From NCBI GenBank assembly GCA_025024175.1, contig QCXZ01000041.1, positions 17,789,786-17,853,785 of the forward strand: DNA of 64,000 nucleotides, in the 5' to 3' direction. The stretch comes from Rhyzopertha dominica. Taxonomy: Eukaryota; Arthropoda; Insecta; Coleoptera; Bostrichidae. The translations under genes were made by a program, and so were the position numbers. Positions 13,895 through 26,000 of the stretch are shown one piece after another. The notes beneath the pieces were generated by a model. The model was not told the DNA's origin. It worked only from the letters and a program-made list of their open reading frames with translations, and did no database searches. How positions within the stretch are numbered: the stretch's first letter is position 1; the number at the start of each line of letters is the position of its first letter.

Positions 13895-14811
13895 TGATTC
13901 ATTTAAAAGGAACTTCTTAAGCTTTAGAAATGATATTCAAACTTCTGTGTAGGTATTTGTGCTGAGGTACACATTTTCCCAGAAAGATTTAGGCAATTAT
14001 TAAATACGTCGACAAACGCAAACCTTTACCTGGATTATTGACTGCAGCAATAATTGCACTTTAACTGTTTGTATTTTAGGATATTCAAGATCAATAATTT
14101 ATGATTAATGTAGATAGCAATGATTTATACAACATATCCAATAGTGGATAAGTTAGTACTTATTTATAGTTTTTTCTTGTNGCCTAACNAATGANATTGT
14201 TTTATATTATATTTTAATGTTTTACTTTCGTTTGAAAATTCTTGGTTTCTGGTCGTAAATCCTAACCTTCGCTTCATCTGATTTATCACAACTTTAATAT
14301 CCATCGTACTCATTCTTTTGTGTGCGAAATGAGTGAGAACGAATATTGTAGGGACATGTTTAGTGCGGTTACATCTTGGATAGCATAAAATATTTTCCCT
14401 ATAGTAGCAAACAGCATGGGTCCCCATATCATCCAGGCCCCGGTACAGATGCACCCGTAGCTCCCCTCCCTGTTACAAAACGTAACTGCAATCTGACCGC
14501 AATTAGAACACCTTCAAGCAACGATGGCAACAGCAACGATTTATAAAAAGATTTACCTATAACAAAAAATGTTTAATTGGTAAACAGCGCTGTGTCTGAA
14601 CGAAAATCTGATATATCGTTAAAAGTAGACCTTGAACAATTTCTTTTGAATACTGCTATTTGACTATTGCTAATGTACTTTAAAAGTATATTTTTAATTG
14701 CTACGATTTTTTTTTAATTTTTGTTGGTTAATAATGATGGTTAATAATGAAACTAATACCTGACAAATCCAACATGATATTAATCATGGACACTACACTA
14801 TAAGAACAAAA
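13895..14811. other. Intergenic DNA, nothing firm
   Basis: A 96-codon minus-strand frame at 14164-14454 has a Cys/His-rich first half but contains ambiguous bases and matches no family I know. A transposon-like edge (CAGGCCCCGGTACAGATG near 14427) has no partner end that I could find. Confidence 0.3.
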
Positions 14812-15376
14812 ATGTGTGAACTATTAAATGACAACACAATATATGAAAAAATTAATAACTACATTACAAACACTACACAACGTAAAAATAATACCATGGT
14901 ACAACACTGGAAAAGACAACACTACATATCTAATGAAACCGCATATAAACTTACAATATATAACGCATTACCACCCAAAATATATGGACAAGCTAAACTA
15001 CATAAACCTAACCACAAAAACACAACATCCTAAAACCATATAATATCCAAACTACCTATAAACCCATCAACATAATTAAACAATTTTACACACTCTTAAA
15101 ATCAAAAAAAACTCACGGAAAAAACACACATAATACAGTATATCATGTAAACAATGTAACAAATGATATATACGACAAACGGCAAAATAATTAAAAAATA
15201 GAATACAGCAACATAAAAATCGTAATAGTAACTACACTGCACTAAAGAAATATCAAGAACAAACAGATTACATTTTTTACTTTAATAACACCAAAATTAT
15301 TGCTACAGAACAACATAAACGAAAAAGAGAAATCCTCGAAATGATATGTATACAAAAAACAAAAATAATTGTGTAA
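14812..15376 (+). pseudogene. Penelope-like element relic (RT and endonuclease pieces)
   Basis: Two separated coding scraps are in the order expected for a Penelope-like retroelement. The first, 14812-15033 (73 codons), resembles the N-terminal reverse transcriptase region: a helix with L-L-N-D...Y-x-K-I, then W-K-R-x-x-Y-I-S, then L-P-P-K-I-Y-G-x-x-K-L-H-K-P, matching the family's Y-G-L-P-K-I-H-K block. The second, 15212-15376 (54 codons then TAA), resembles the C-terminal end of the GIY-YIG endonuclease, with F-N-N-T-K-I-I-A-T-E followed by K-R-E-I-L-E-M-I-C-I. The middle of the protein, including the RT catalytic motif, is missing and stops are frequent. This is a dead, internally deleted copy. 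The assignment rests on motif memory, not a search. Confidence 0.6.
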
Positions 15377-15740
15377 ATGATTGAAGAGATATACAAGGCA
15401 TGTTACTTAGGCCTTGTATACCTACAACATTCTTAATTAAACCATACACACTCACAACCCAACACATACACCTCATCAATTACATACAACACATACACAT
15501 CATCACAATACACAATTACATGTAACACAACTCAACAACTACATTTCCTTAACACTTATTAATTGTTTATTACTTATTATTTATTAATTGTTTAGTTGCG
15601 ATGGAAAAAATTATAAGGTGCGTTGAAACAAAATGTAATTTTTAATTATTGTCGTATTTTCACAATATCAAATTGAATATAATAAAGATTGAAAAAGACC
15701 AAAAAACAGGTCGAAACTTTTCAATATAAGTATTTTCATT
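15377..15740 (+). repeat. 3' region of the Penelope-like relic
   Basis: This follows the endonuclease scrap and contains a long CA/ACAC-rich stretch (15420-15550) and AT-rich DNA. Near its end lies a small stem, GACC-loop-GGTC, followed by GAAAC (about 15696-15715), preceded by an A-rich ATTGAAAAA. This layout, a purine-rich CTGANGA-like word, a stem and then GAAAC, recurs in the hairpin at 40867-41053 and is common at Penelope-like element termini. The exact end of the element is unclear. Confidence 0.4.
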
Positions 15741-16820
15741 AATTAATTAATCCAGGAACAAGAACAACAAAAATAAAAAGCCCTAGCTGATTACAGAAGA
15801 GTTCCACAAATTATACCAAACCATATATTTTTATTTATCCTTCTCTCTCTAGTTGACCATCCTTCTATATACTTTGGAAAGCATCTCATTTTACTGGTTT
15901 ATGGGTTATTTTGTATAACCAGGGCAGTGGTACGGGCTCTTGTTTTCTATAAAATTAACAAAGATTAATTCCAATTCGATAAAAGTTTTATGTCGAATAC
16001 ATTTTTTCCATTTTATGCATAAAAGTTCCTGGTCCATTGCCAACCGGGCCCCTCCCAAATTCATTGACCTGGAGAGAAATACCCCGTCATCCCCCTCTCT
16101 CTACGACCCTGTGTGCATATTGGTCGCATATGCATCGAAAGTAAAATTGTGGGGCCTTGTACACAGAAGCGGGCCAGAAACTTATAAGTCTACAACTACG
16201 GATAAATCCATTTAAAAGGATAACGAAGTTTGAGATCTGTCATGCTACAAATTGGCCCTATTTTAGAAAGAGGGCGATAGAGGTGTCAAATGACACCGAT
16301 AGATGGCAGCAACTTACAAGTGTAAGATTTTTACATTTACATTTTTTGTATAATGCGGCATGTTTACTGGATTTGGGTCGCCCTGTAATGCTATCAGACT
16401 ACACTCTCTCAATCTCTTGAAAAACATCCATCAATGCAAGCGAAACTTATTAGAATGTTTACAATGAAATATTTAATAAATGCGATTTATATTTGTCTGG
16501 GTGGGCATTGCAATCATTGGGGTGGTATTAGAGTCAAAAACAATAATTCCAAGATGTGATTTCATTAGACATAATGGAAAACCGAATATTGTTAAGGAAT
16601 TAGAACCTATTTAATATGTGCAGGTATGTACCTACTTGTATATTGTGTATAAACTTTAGTTATCATATAGACCATTGTAGATACATTAGAATTCGATTTT
16701 ATTATTTTTGAGAGAAGGTCTAATGTATGTTTTCATTCTAGCACTTCCGTTTACCTTGTACCTATTTGTACAAAAAAGTGAAGTTGTTGGATGGCAATTA
16801 AAAACATTTTAATGTTTTAC
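15741..16820. other. Intergenic DNA, possible small repeats
   Basis: No gene recognised. The stretch 15920-16109 begins CAGGGCAGTGG and ends CGACCCTG, like a short transposon, but the presumed target duplications match at only 4 of 8 bases. At 16289-16306 there is a small palindrome, GTGTCAAATGACAC, within a GC-rich patch (16270-16320) typical of insect repeat ends. Confidence 0.3.
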
Positions 16821-17263
16821 TGTTACGGAATTCGGGTTCGAAAATTCTGGATTTCTGATTTAAAACACTTTATTTAACAGTTCTAAAACACTAACAAGCA
16901 CTATTCACAATTACTTTAACAATTAACAAACTTTACTCAACTATACACTACTTTTAAAAACACTACAGTTGTACTTATATCACTTTACAATACTTAAATC
17001 TCACTTTCCGTCACTTTCAAAACTCGCGCTCGTTCATAGACTGTCTAACTCCCTCCCTCACTTCCGTCTCTGGCCGCTTATATATCCGCAGACTCCCCAC
17101 TTACTTGGCGTGTCTGGCACATTCGCGAAGGCTCTCGATTTCGAACCTTCCTAGACTTTACTAGAGCCTTTCGCATCGATTAATCTCGAACACTCTAGCA
17201 CGTCGGGTTGCCTGCCCACAGGCGTTGAGCGGGCCGTGATACCACTGACTCTCCGTTGCACTA
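16821..17263 (-). repeat. 3' LTR of the Ty3/Gypsy element
   Basis: Read on the minus strand, a polypurine tract (AAGGAGGGGG, 17264-17273) directly precedes this segment, as it should at the 5' edge of a 3' LTR. The segment contains a TATA box (ATATATAA, complement of 17078-17085), a downstream AATAAA (complement of 16869-16874), and ends in CGTAACA at 16821. The length is about 443 bp. The upstream LTR is not in the window, so boundaries and target duplication cannot be confirmed by comparison; the start may be a few bases off. Confidence 0.7.
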
Positions 17264-17291
17264 CCCCCTCCTTAAAGACTGATCGTCCCGA

Positions 17292-19453
17292 TCAGTTCCA
17301 GTCCTCAACATTTCCGTGGTACTCACTTAAACGATTCAAGTGTACCACCTTCATCTTCGATCTTGGGCTGCGCTGGATTCTATAAACTACATCGTTAATC
17401 CTTTTCACTATACGGTAGGGTCCTTCCCAGGATGGCGATAACTTAGGTGAAAGCCCCTTCTTCCTTTGTGGATTGTAGAGCCACACTAAGTCTCCTTCGT
17501 TGAACTGTCTGGGATTGGCTCTGACATCGTACCGAGCTTTCATGCGATCGCTCGCAATGTTCATTCTCTGTCTCACCAGCTGGTGTGTTATCAATAGCGA
17601 CTCCCGAAGATTTTCGACGTAACTAGTTGCTCCCTCTTCATTGGATGTTCCCGCAGAGCCAAACACCAAATCGCAAGGCAACCTTAGTTCTCTTCCTAGA
17701 ACTACTTTCGCCGGTGTCTGCCCCGTAGTCTCGTGGATGGCCGCTCTATATGCCATCAAAAACAGAGGAAGATGCTTATCCCAGTCCGTCTGGTGTCGCT
17801 CCACAACCTTGGAGAGAAACTGTTCCATTGTCCGGTTAAATCGCTCGACCATTCCATCTGATTGCGGGTGAAGCGGTGTTGTTCTGGTTTTAGTAATACC
17901 CAGCAAGTGACAGAGTTCTTGAAACACCCTGGACTCGAAGTTTCTTCCTTGGTCAGAATGCAGTTCCAGTGGCACTCCAAATCTGCATACCAAATTATCG
18001 ACGAGAACTTGAGCCACTGTTGAAGCCTCCTGGTTGGGTATAGCATAGGCTTCTGGCCACTTGCTGAAGTAGTCCATAGCAACGAGGATGTACTTGTTGT
18101 TGCTGGTGGTCGTAGGAAATGGTCCGGCGACATCAATCGCAATCCTTTCGAATGGTGCTCCAACATTGTACTGCTTCATCCTTCCCTTCAGGCGTGTTGT
18201 CGGTCCTTTGGTAGCAGCGCAGGTTGAGCATTTCCTGCACCACTTTTCCACATCTTCTCGGCAGTGTACCCAGTAGAAACGCTCACGAACTTTGCCCAAG
18301 GTTTTGTTCACTCCCAGGTGGGCGCCCGATGATCCTCCATGTACCTCTTCCAAAACCTTAGGTACATACTCCTTGGGTACTACCAACTGCATGGTAACAT
18401 TCCTCCCATCGGCGCTCTCCCACGCTCTCTTCAACAGGCCATTTTCTACTCGCAGGGATTCCCACTGAACCCACATCGCTTTTAGGGTCGGACTTTCTGG
18501 AGACACCTCTTCCCATCCAGGTCGTTGTCTGTTTTCTTCTTTCCATTTCAGGAGGGGACCCACGTCGCTGTCTTCCTGCTGAGCCGTTCTGACTTTCTCG
18601 GCAGTCCACTCCTCGCTTTGTGTGATGGTGACTGCTCTTATATCCACCGTGCCTTCTCGTTCATCCACCTTCCTGCAGTGTTTGCATTCTCCACACGGTC
18701 TTCTCGACAAGGCATCAGCGTTGTTATGATGCCTGCCTGGACGATGCTGGATTTTGAAGTCGTACTGCTGCAGTCTCTCCATCCACCTCGCGACTTGTCC
18801 CTCCGGGTTCTTCAATCGTAGTAGCCAGGATAATGCTGCATGGTCCGTCCTTATGAGTAATTCCCGTCCGTACAGGTACTTATGGAAGTGGTCTACGGAC
18901 TTCACGATAGCCAAAAGTTCTTTTCTCGTGACGCACTAGTTCCTCTCAGGCTTAGTTAGGACCTTGCTGTAATACTCTATTACTTTTTCTTCGCCGTCCT
19001 GTACCTGAGATAGTACAGCTCCAATCCCAACCTTGCTGGCATCTGTATCCAGAATAAACTTTCCGTGTCTTCGGGGGTATGCCAAAATTGGACTACTGCA
19101 CAAGGCTGACTTCAACTTCCTGAAGGCTTCCTCATGAACGTGGCTCCATGCAAAAGTCGTCNTCGGTTCCGTAAGTTGGTGTAATGGTGCCGCGATTTTA
19201 GCGAACCCTTCCACAAATCTTCTGTAATACGTACAAATTCCCAGAAAACTCCTCACTTCATGCTTATCCCGAGGACGTGGCCAATCGCGGATTGCCTTGA
19301 TCTTGTCATCACTGGTCTGAATCCCATCCGCAGAAACCGTATGGCCAAGGAATTCCACTTTCTTCTGGAAAAGTGCACACTTCTTCGGGTTCAGCTTCAG
19401 GTTGGCTGCTCTAAACCGGTCGAATACTTCTTGTAGGTTCTTTAAATGCTCTT
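17292..19453 (-). pseudogene. pol: Ty3/Gypsy retrotransposon pol, 5'-truncated, one in-frame stop
   Basis: The fragment reads, in order, reverse transcriptase thumb (with F-L-G-H-x-V near 19310), RNase H (D-T-D-A-S near 19045; A-D-A-L-S-R near 18712), integrase zinc finger and integrase core, ending in a GPY/F module (G-P-Y about 17427-17435). Numbered from the Met at 18914, the zinc ligands are H192, H199, C229 and C232 and the catalytic triad is D261, D321 and E357, which gives the classic DD35E spacing. A single TAG codon at 18936-18938, in the same frame, splits RNase H, at a place where the family normally has an uninterrupted frame. The upstream RT catalytic core, protease, gag and 5' LTR are lost at the N gap (19454-19553). 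No envelope or chromodomain is seen. The integrase part is otherwise intact, so the copy is young but dead. Confidence 0.93.
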
Positions 19454-19553
19454 NNNNNNNNNNNNNNNNNNNNNNNNNNNNNNNNNNNNNNNNNNNNNNN
19501 NNNNNNNNNNNNNNNNNNNNNNNNNNNNNNNNNNNNNNNNNNNNNNNNNNNNN
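19454..19553. other. Assembly gap (100 N)
   Basis: Exactly 100 N separates the Gypsy pol fragment from Sat1 in reverse orientation. The round number marks a gap of unknown true length. The missing half of the Gypsy element and probably the left arm of the first satellite-bearing element are hidden here. Confidence 0.98.
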
Positions 19554-20090
19554 CATATCTCGGTTAGCCCCATAGTAACTCTTTCATATTCGCACATAAT
19601 GTTGCTTATACGATAGGCAAACAGCGCCCGTACCAACGATTCATTGCAAACATCCCAAGGGGTAGAAAACCGCCCTCTCGAACTCAACACTAAAAAATCA
19701 TATCTCGTTAGCCCCCATAGTAACTCTTGATATTTGCACACATGTTGCCCATACAGCCAGGCAAACGCGCCGTACAACGATTCATTGCAAACCATCCCAA
19801 GGGGTAGAAACCGCCCTCTCGAACACTAAAAAAATTCATATCTCGGTTAGCCCCATAGTAACTCTTTCATATTCGAACATAATGTTGCTTATACGATAGG
19901 CAACAGCGCCCGTACAACGATTCATTGCAAACCATCCCAAGGGGTAGAAACCGCCCTCTCGAACACTAAAAAAATTCATATCTCGGTTAGCCCCATAGTA
20001 ACTCTTTGATATTTGCACACGATGTTACCCATACCGCCAGCCAAACAGCGCCCGTACAACGATTCATTGCAAACCATCCCAAGGGTAGAA
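19554..20090 (-). repeat. Sat1 142-bp satellite, reverse-oriented block
   Basis: About 3.8 monomers of Sat1 in the orientation opposite to the main array. They contain the reverse complements of the array blocks (for example CATATCTCGGTTAGCCCC and CGATTCATTGCAAACCATCC). Single-base insertions and deletions are frequent close to the gap, which suggests unpolished sequence there. Confidence 0.95.
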
Positions 20091-23000
20091 ACATCGTGTG
20101 CAAATATCAAAGAGTTACTATGGGGGCTAACCGAGATATGATTTTTTTAGTGTTCGAGAGGGCGGTTTCTACCCCTTGGGATGGTTTGCAATGAATCGTT
20201 GTACGGGCGCTGTTTGCTGGCGGTATGGGTAACATCGTGTGCAATATCAAAGAGTTACTATGGGGGCTAACCGAGATATGATTTTTTTAGTGTTCGAGAG
20301 GGCGGTTTCTACCCTTGGGATGGTTTGCAATGAATCGTTGTACGGGCGCTGTTTGCCTGGGTATGGGCAACATCGTGTGCAAATATCAAAGAGTTACTAT
20401 GGGGGCTAACCGAGATATGATTTTTTTAGTGTTCGAGAGGGCGGTTTCTACCCCTTGGGATGGTTTGCAATGAATCGTTGTACGGGCGCTGTTTGCCTGG
20501 CGGTATGGGCAACATCGTGTGCAAATATCAAAGAGTTACTATGGGGGCTAACCGAGATATGATTTTTTTAGTGTTCGAGAGGGCGGTTTCTACCCCTTGG
20601 GATGGTTTGCAATGAATCGTTGTACGGGCGCTGTTTGGCTGCCGTTATGGGTAACATCGTGTGCAAATATCAAAGAGTTACTATGGGGGCTAACCGAGAT
20701 ATGAATTTTTTAGTGTTCGAGAGGGCGGTTTCTACCCCTTGGGATGGTTTGCAATGAATCGTTGTACGGGCGCTGTTTGCCTGGTGGTATGAGCAACATC
20801 GTGTGCAAATATCAAAGAGTTACTATGGGGGCTAACCGAGATATGANTTTTTTAGTGTTCGAGAGGGCGGTTTCTACCCCTTGGGATGGTTTGCAATGAA
20901 TCGTTGTACGGGCGCTGTTTGCCTATCGATATAAGCAACATTATGTGCGAATATGAAAGAGTTACTATGGGGGCTAACCGAGATATGATTTTTTTAGTGT
21001 TCGAGAGGGCGGTTTCTACCCCTTGGGATGGTTTGCAATGAATCGTTGTACGGGCGCTGTTTGGCTGGCGGTATGGGTAACATCGTGTGCAAATATCAAA
21101 GAGTTACTATGGGGGCTAACCGAGATATGAATTTTTTTAGTGTTCGAGAGGGCGGTTTCTACCCCTTGGGATGGTTTGCAATGAATCGTTGTACGGGCGC
21201 TGTTTGCCTATCGATATAAGCAACATTATGTGCGAATATGAAAGAGTTACTATGGGGGCTAACCGAGATATGATTTTTTTAGTGTTCGAGAGGGCGGTTT
21301 CTACCCCTTGGGATGTTTTGCAATGAATCGTTGTACGGGCGCTGTTTGGCTGGCGGTATGGGTAACATCGTGTGCAAATATCAAAGAGTTACTATGGGGG
21401 CTAACCGAGATATGATTTTTTTAGTGTTCGAGAGGGCGGTTTCTACCCCTTGGGATGGTTTGCAATGAATCGTTGTACGGGCGCTGTTTGGCTGGCGGTA
21501 TGGGTAACATCGTGTGCAAATATCAAAGAGTTACTATGGGGGCTAACCGAGATATGAATTTTTTTAGTGTTCGAGAGGGCGGTTTCTACCCCTTGGGATT
21601 GTTTGCAATGAATCGTTGTCCAGGCGCTGTTTGGCTGGCGGTATGGGTAACATCGTGTGCAAATATCAAAGAGTTACTATGGGGGCTAACTGAGATATGA
21701 TTTTTTTAGTGNTCGAGAGGGCGGTTNCTACCCCTTGGGATGGTTTGCAATGAATCGTTGTACGGGCGCTGTTTGCCTGGTGGTGTGGGCAACATCGTGT
21801 GCAAATATCAGAGAGTTACTATGGGGGCTAACCGAGATATGATTTTTTTAGTGTTCGAGAGGGCGGTTTCTACCCCTTGGGATGGTTTGCAATGAATCGT
21901 TGTCCAGGGCGCTGTTTGGCTGGCGGTATGGGTAACATCGTGTGCAAATATCAAAGAGTTACTATGGGGGCTAACCGAGATATGATTTTTTAGTGTTCGA
22001 GAGGGCGGTTTCTACCCCTTGGGATGGTTTGCAATGAATCGTTGTACGGGCGCTGTTTGCCTGGTGGTATGGGCAACATCGTGTGCAAATATCAAAGAGT
22101 TACTATGGGGGCTAACCGAGATATGATTTTTTTTAGTGTTCGAGAGGGCGGTTTCTACCCCTTGGGATGGTTTGCAATGAATCGTTGTACGGGCGCTGTT
22201 TGCCTGGTGGTATGGGCAACATCGTGTGCAAATATCAAAGAGTTACTATGGGGGCTAACCGAGATATGATTTTTTTAGTGTTCGAGAGGGCGGTTTCTAC
22301 CCCTTGGGATGGTTTGCAATGAATCGTTGTACGGGCGCTGTTTGCCTGGTGGTATGGGCAACATCGTGTGCAAATATCAAAGAGTTACTATGGGGGCTAA
22401 CCGAGATATGATTTTTTTAGTGTTCGAGAGGGCGGTTTCTACCCCTTGGGATGGTTTGCAATGAATCGTTGTACGGGCGCTGTTTGGCTGCCGTTATGGG
22501 TAACATCGTGTGCAAATATCAAAGAGTTACTATGGGGGCTAACCGAGATATGAATTTTTTAGTGTTCGAGAGGGCGGTTTCTACCCCTTGGGATGGTTTG
22601 CAATGAATCGTTGTACGGGCGCTGTTTGCCTGGTGGTATGGGCAACATCGTGTGCAAATATCAAGAGTTACTATGGGGGCTAACCGAGATATGATTTTTT
22701 AGTGTTCGAGAGGGCGGTTTCTACCCCTTGGGATGGTTTGCAATGAATCGTTGTACGGGCGCTGTTTGCCTGGTGGTATGGGCAACATCGTGTGCAAATA
22801 TCAAAGAGTTACTATGGGGGCTAACCGAGATATGATTTTTTTAGTGTTCGAGAGGGCGGTTTCTACCCCTTGGGATGGTTTGCAATGAATCGTTGTACGG
22901 GCGCTGTTTGCCTGGTGGTATGGGCAACATCGTGTGCAAATATCAAAGAGTTACTATGGGGGCTAACCGAGATATGATTTTTTTAGTGTTCGAGAGGGCG

Positions 23001-26000
23001 GTTTCTACCCCTTGGGATGGTTTGCAATGAATCGTTGTCCAGGGCGCTGTTTGGCTGGCGGTATGGGTAACATCGCGTGCAAATATCAAAGAGTTACTAT
23101 GGGGGCTAACCGAGATATGATTTTTTTAGTGTTCGAGAGGGCGGTTTCTACCCCATGGGATGGTTTGCAATGAATCGTTGTCCAGGCGCTGTTTGGCTGG
23201 CGGTATGGGTAACATCGTGTGCAAATATCAAAGAGTTACTATGGGGGCTAACCGAGATATGATTTTTTTAGTGTTCGAGAGGGCGGTTTCTACCCCTTGG
23301 GAAGGTTTGCAATGAATCGTTGTACGGGCGCTGTTTGCCTGGTGGTATGGGCAACATCGTGTGCAAATATCAGAGAGTTACTATGGGGGCTAACCGAGAT
23401 ATGATTTTTTAGTGTTCGAGAGGGCGGTTTCTACCCCTTGGGATTGTTTGCAATGAATCGTTGTCCAGGCGCTGTTTGGCTGGCGGTATGGGTAACATCG
23501 TGTGCAAATATCAAAGAGTTACTATGGGGGCTAACCGAGATATGATTTTTTTAGTGTTCGAGAGGGCGGTTTCTACCCCTTGGGATGGTTTGCAATGAAT
23601 CGTTGTACGGGCGCTGTTTGCCTGGTGGTATGGGCAACATCGTGTGCAAATATCAAAGAGTTACTATGGGGGCTAACCGAGATATGATTTTTTTAGTGTT
23701 CGAGAGGGCGGTTTCTACCCCATGGGATGGTTTGCAATGAATCGTTGTCCAGGCGCTGTTTGGCTGGCGGTATGGGTAACATCGTGTGCAAATATCAAAG
23801 AGTTACTATGGGGGCTAACCGAGATATGATTTTTTTAGTGTTCGAGAGGGCGGTTTCTACCCCTTGGGATGGTTTGCAATGAATCGTTGTAAGGGCGCTG
23901 TTTGCCTGGTGGTATGGGCAACATCGTGTGCAAATATCAGAGAGTTACTATGGGGGCTAACCGAGATATGATTTTTTTAGTGTTCGAGAGGGCGGTTTCT
24001 ACCCCTTGGGATGGTTTGCAATGAATCGTTGTCCAGGCGCTGTTTGGCTGGCGGTATGGGTAACATCGTGTGCAAATATCAAAGAGTTACTATGGGGGCT
24101 AACCGAGATATGATTTTTTTAGTGTTCGAGAGGGCGGTTTCTACCCCTTGGGATGGTTTGCAATGAATCGTTGTACGGGCGCTGTTTGCCTGGTGGTATG
24201 GGCAACATCGTGTGCAAATATCAAAGAGTTACTATGGGGGCTAACCGAGATATGATTTTTTTAGTGTTCGAGAGGGCGGTTTCTACCCCTTGGGATGGTT
24301 TGCAATGAATCGTTGTACGGGCGCTGTTTGGCTGCCGTTATGGGTAACATCGTGTGCAAATATCAAAGAGTTACTATGGGGGCTAACCGAGATATGAATT
24401 TTTTAGTGTTCGAGAGGGCGGTTTCTACCCCTTCGGATGGTTTGCAATGAATCGTTGTACGGGCGCTGTTTGCCTGGTGGTATGGGCAACCTCGTGTGCA
24501 AATATCAAAGAGTTACTATGGGGGCTAACCGAGATATGATTTTTTTAGTGTTCGAGAGGGCGGTTTCTACCCCTTGGGATGGTTTGCAATGAATCGTTGT
24601 ACGGGCGCTGTTTGCCTGGTGGTATGGGCAACATCGTGTGCAAATATCAAAGAGTTACTATGGGGGCTAACCGAGATATGATTTTTTTAGTGTTCGAGAG
24701 GGCGGTTTCTACCCCTTGGGATGGTTTGCAATGAATCGTTGTACGGGCGCTGTTTGCCTGGTGGTATGGGCAACATCGTGTGCAAATATCAAAGAGTTAC
24801 TATGGGGGCTAACCGAGATATGATTTTTTTAGTGTTCGAGAGGGCGGTTTCTACCCCTTGGGATGGTTTGCAATGAATCGTTGTCCAGGCGCTGTTTGGC
24901 TGGCGGTATGGGTAACATCGCGTGCAAATATCAAAGAGTTACTATGGGGGCTAACCGAGATATGATTTTTTTAGTGTTCGAGAGGGCGGTTTCTACCCCA
25001 TGGGATGGTTTGCAATGAATCGTTGTCCAGGCGCTGTTTGGCTGGCGGTATGGGTAACATCGTGTGCAAATATCAAAGAGTTACTATGGGGGCTAACCGA
25101 GATATGATTTTTTTAGTGTTCGAGAGGGCGGTTTCTACCCCTTGGGATGGTTTGCAATGAATCGTTGTACGGGCGCTGTTTGCCTGGTGGTGTGGGCAAC
25201 ATCGTGTGCAAATATCAGAGAGTTACTATGGGGGCTAACCGAGATATGATTTTTTTAGTGTTCGAGAGGGCGGTTTCTACCCCTTGGGATGGTTTGCAAT
25301 GAATCGTTGTCCAGGCGCTGTTTGGCTGGCGGTATGGGTAACATCGTGTGCAAATATCAAAGAGTTACNATGGGGGCTAACCGAGATATGATTTTTTTAG
25401 TGTTCGAGAGGGCGGTTTCTACCCCTTGGGATGGTTTGCAATGAATCGTTGTACGGGCGCTGTTTGCCTGGTGGTATGGGCAACATCGTGTGCAAATATC
25501 AAAGAGTTACTATGGGGGCTAACCGAGATATGATTTTTTTAGTGTTCGAGAGGGCGGTTTCTACCCCTTGGGATGGTTTGCAATGAATCGTTGTACGGGC
25601 GCTGTTTGCCTGGTGGTATGGGCAACATCGTGTGCAAATATCAAAGAGTTACTATGGGGGCTAACCGAGATATGATTTTTTTAGTGTTCGAGAGGGCGGT
25701 TTCTACCCCTTGGGATGGTTTGCAATGAATCGTTGTACGGGCGCTGTTTGCCTGGTGGTATGGGCAACATCGTGTGCAAATATCAAAGAGTTACTATGGG
25801 GGCTAACCGAGATATGATTTTTTTAGTGTTCGAGAGGGCGGTTTCTACCCCTTGGGATGGTTTGCAATGAATCGTTGTACGGGCGCTGTTTGACTGGCGG
25901 TATGGGTAACATCGTGTGCAAATATCAAAGAGTTACTATGGGGGCTAACCGAGATATGATTTTTTTAGTGTTCGAGAGGGCGGTTTCTACCCCTTGGGAT

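Noticed and set aside
14164..14454. Minus-strand 96-codon frame with Cys/His residues
   Set aside because: No recognisable family, contains ambiguous bases, overlaps a transposon-like edge, and has no supporting gene structure.
15920..16109. Possible 190-bp hAT-like miniature element (CAGGGCAGTGG ... CGACCCTG)
   Set aside because: Terminal match is weak beyond the first five bases, and the flanking octamers agree at only 4 of 8 positions.
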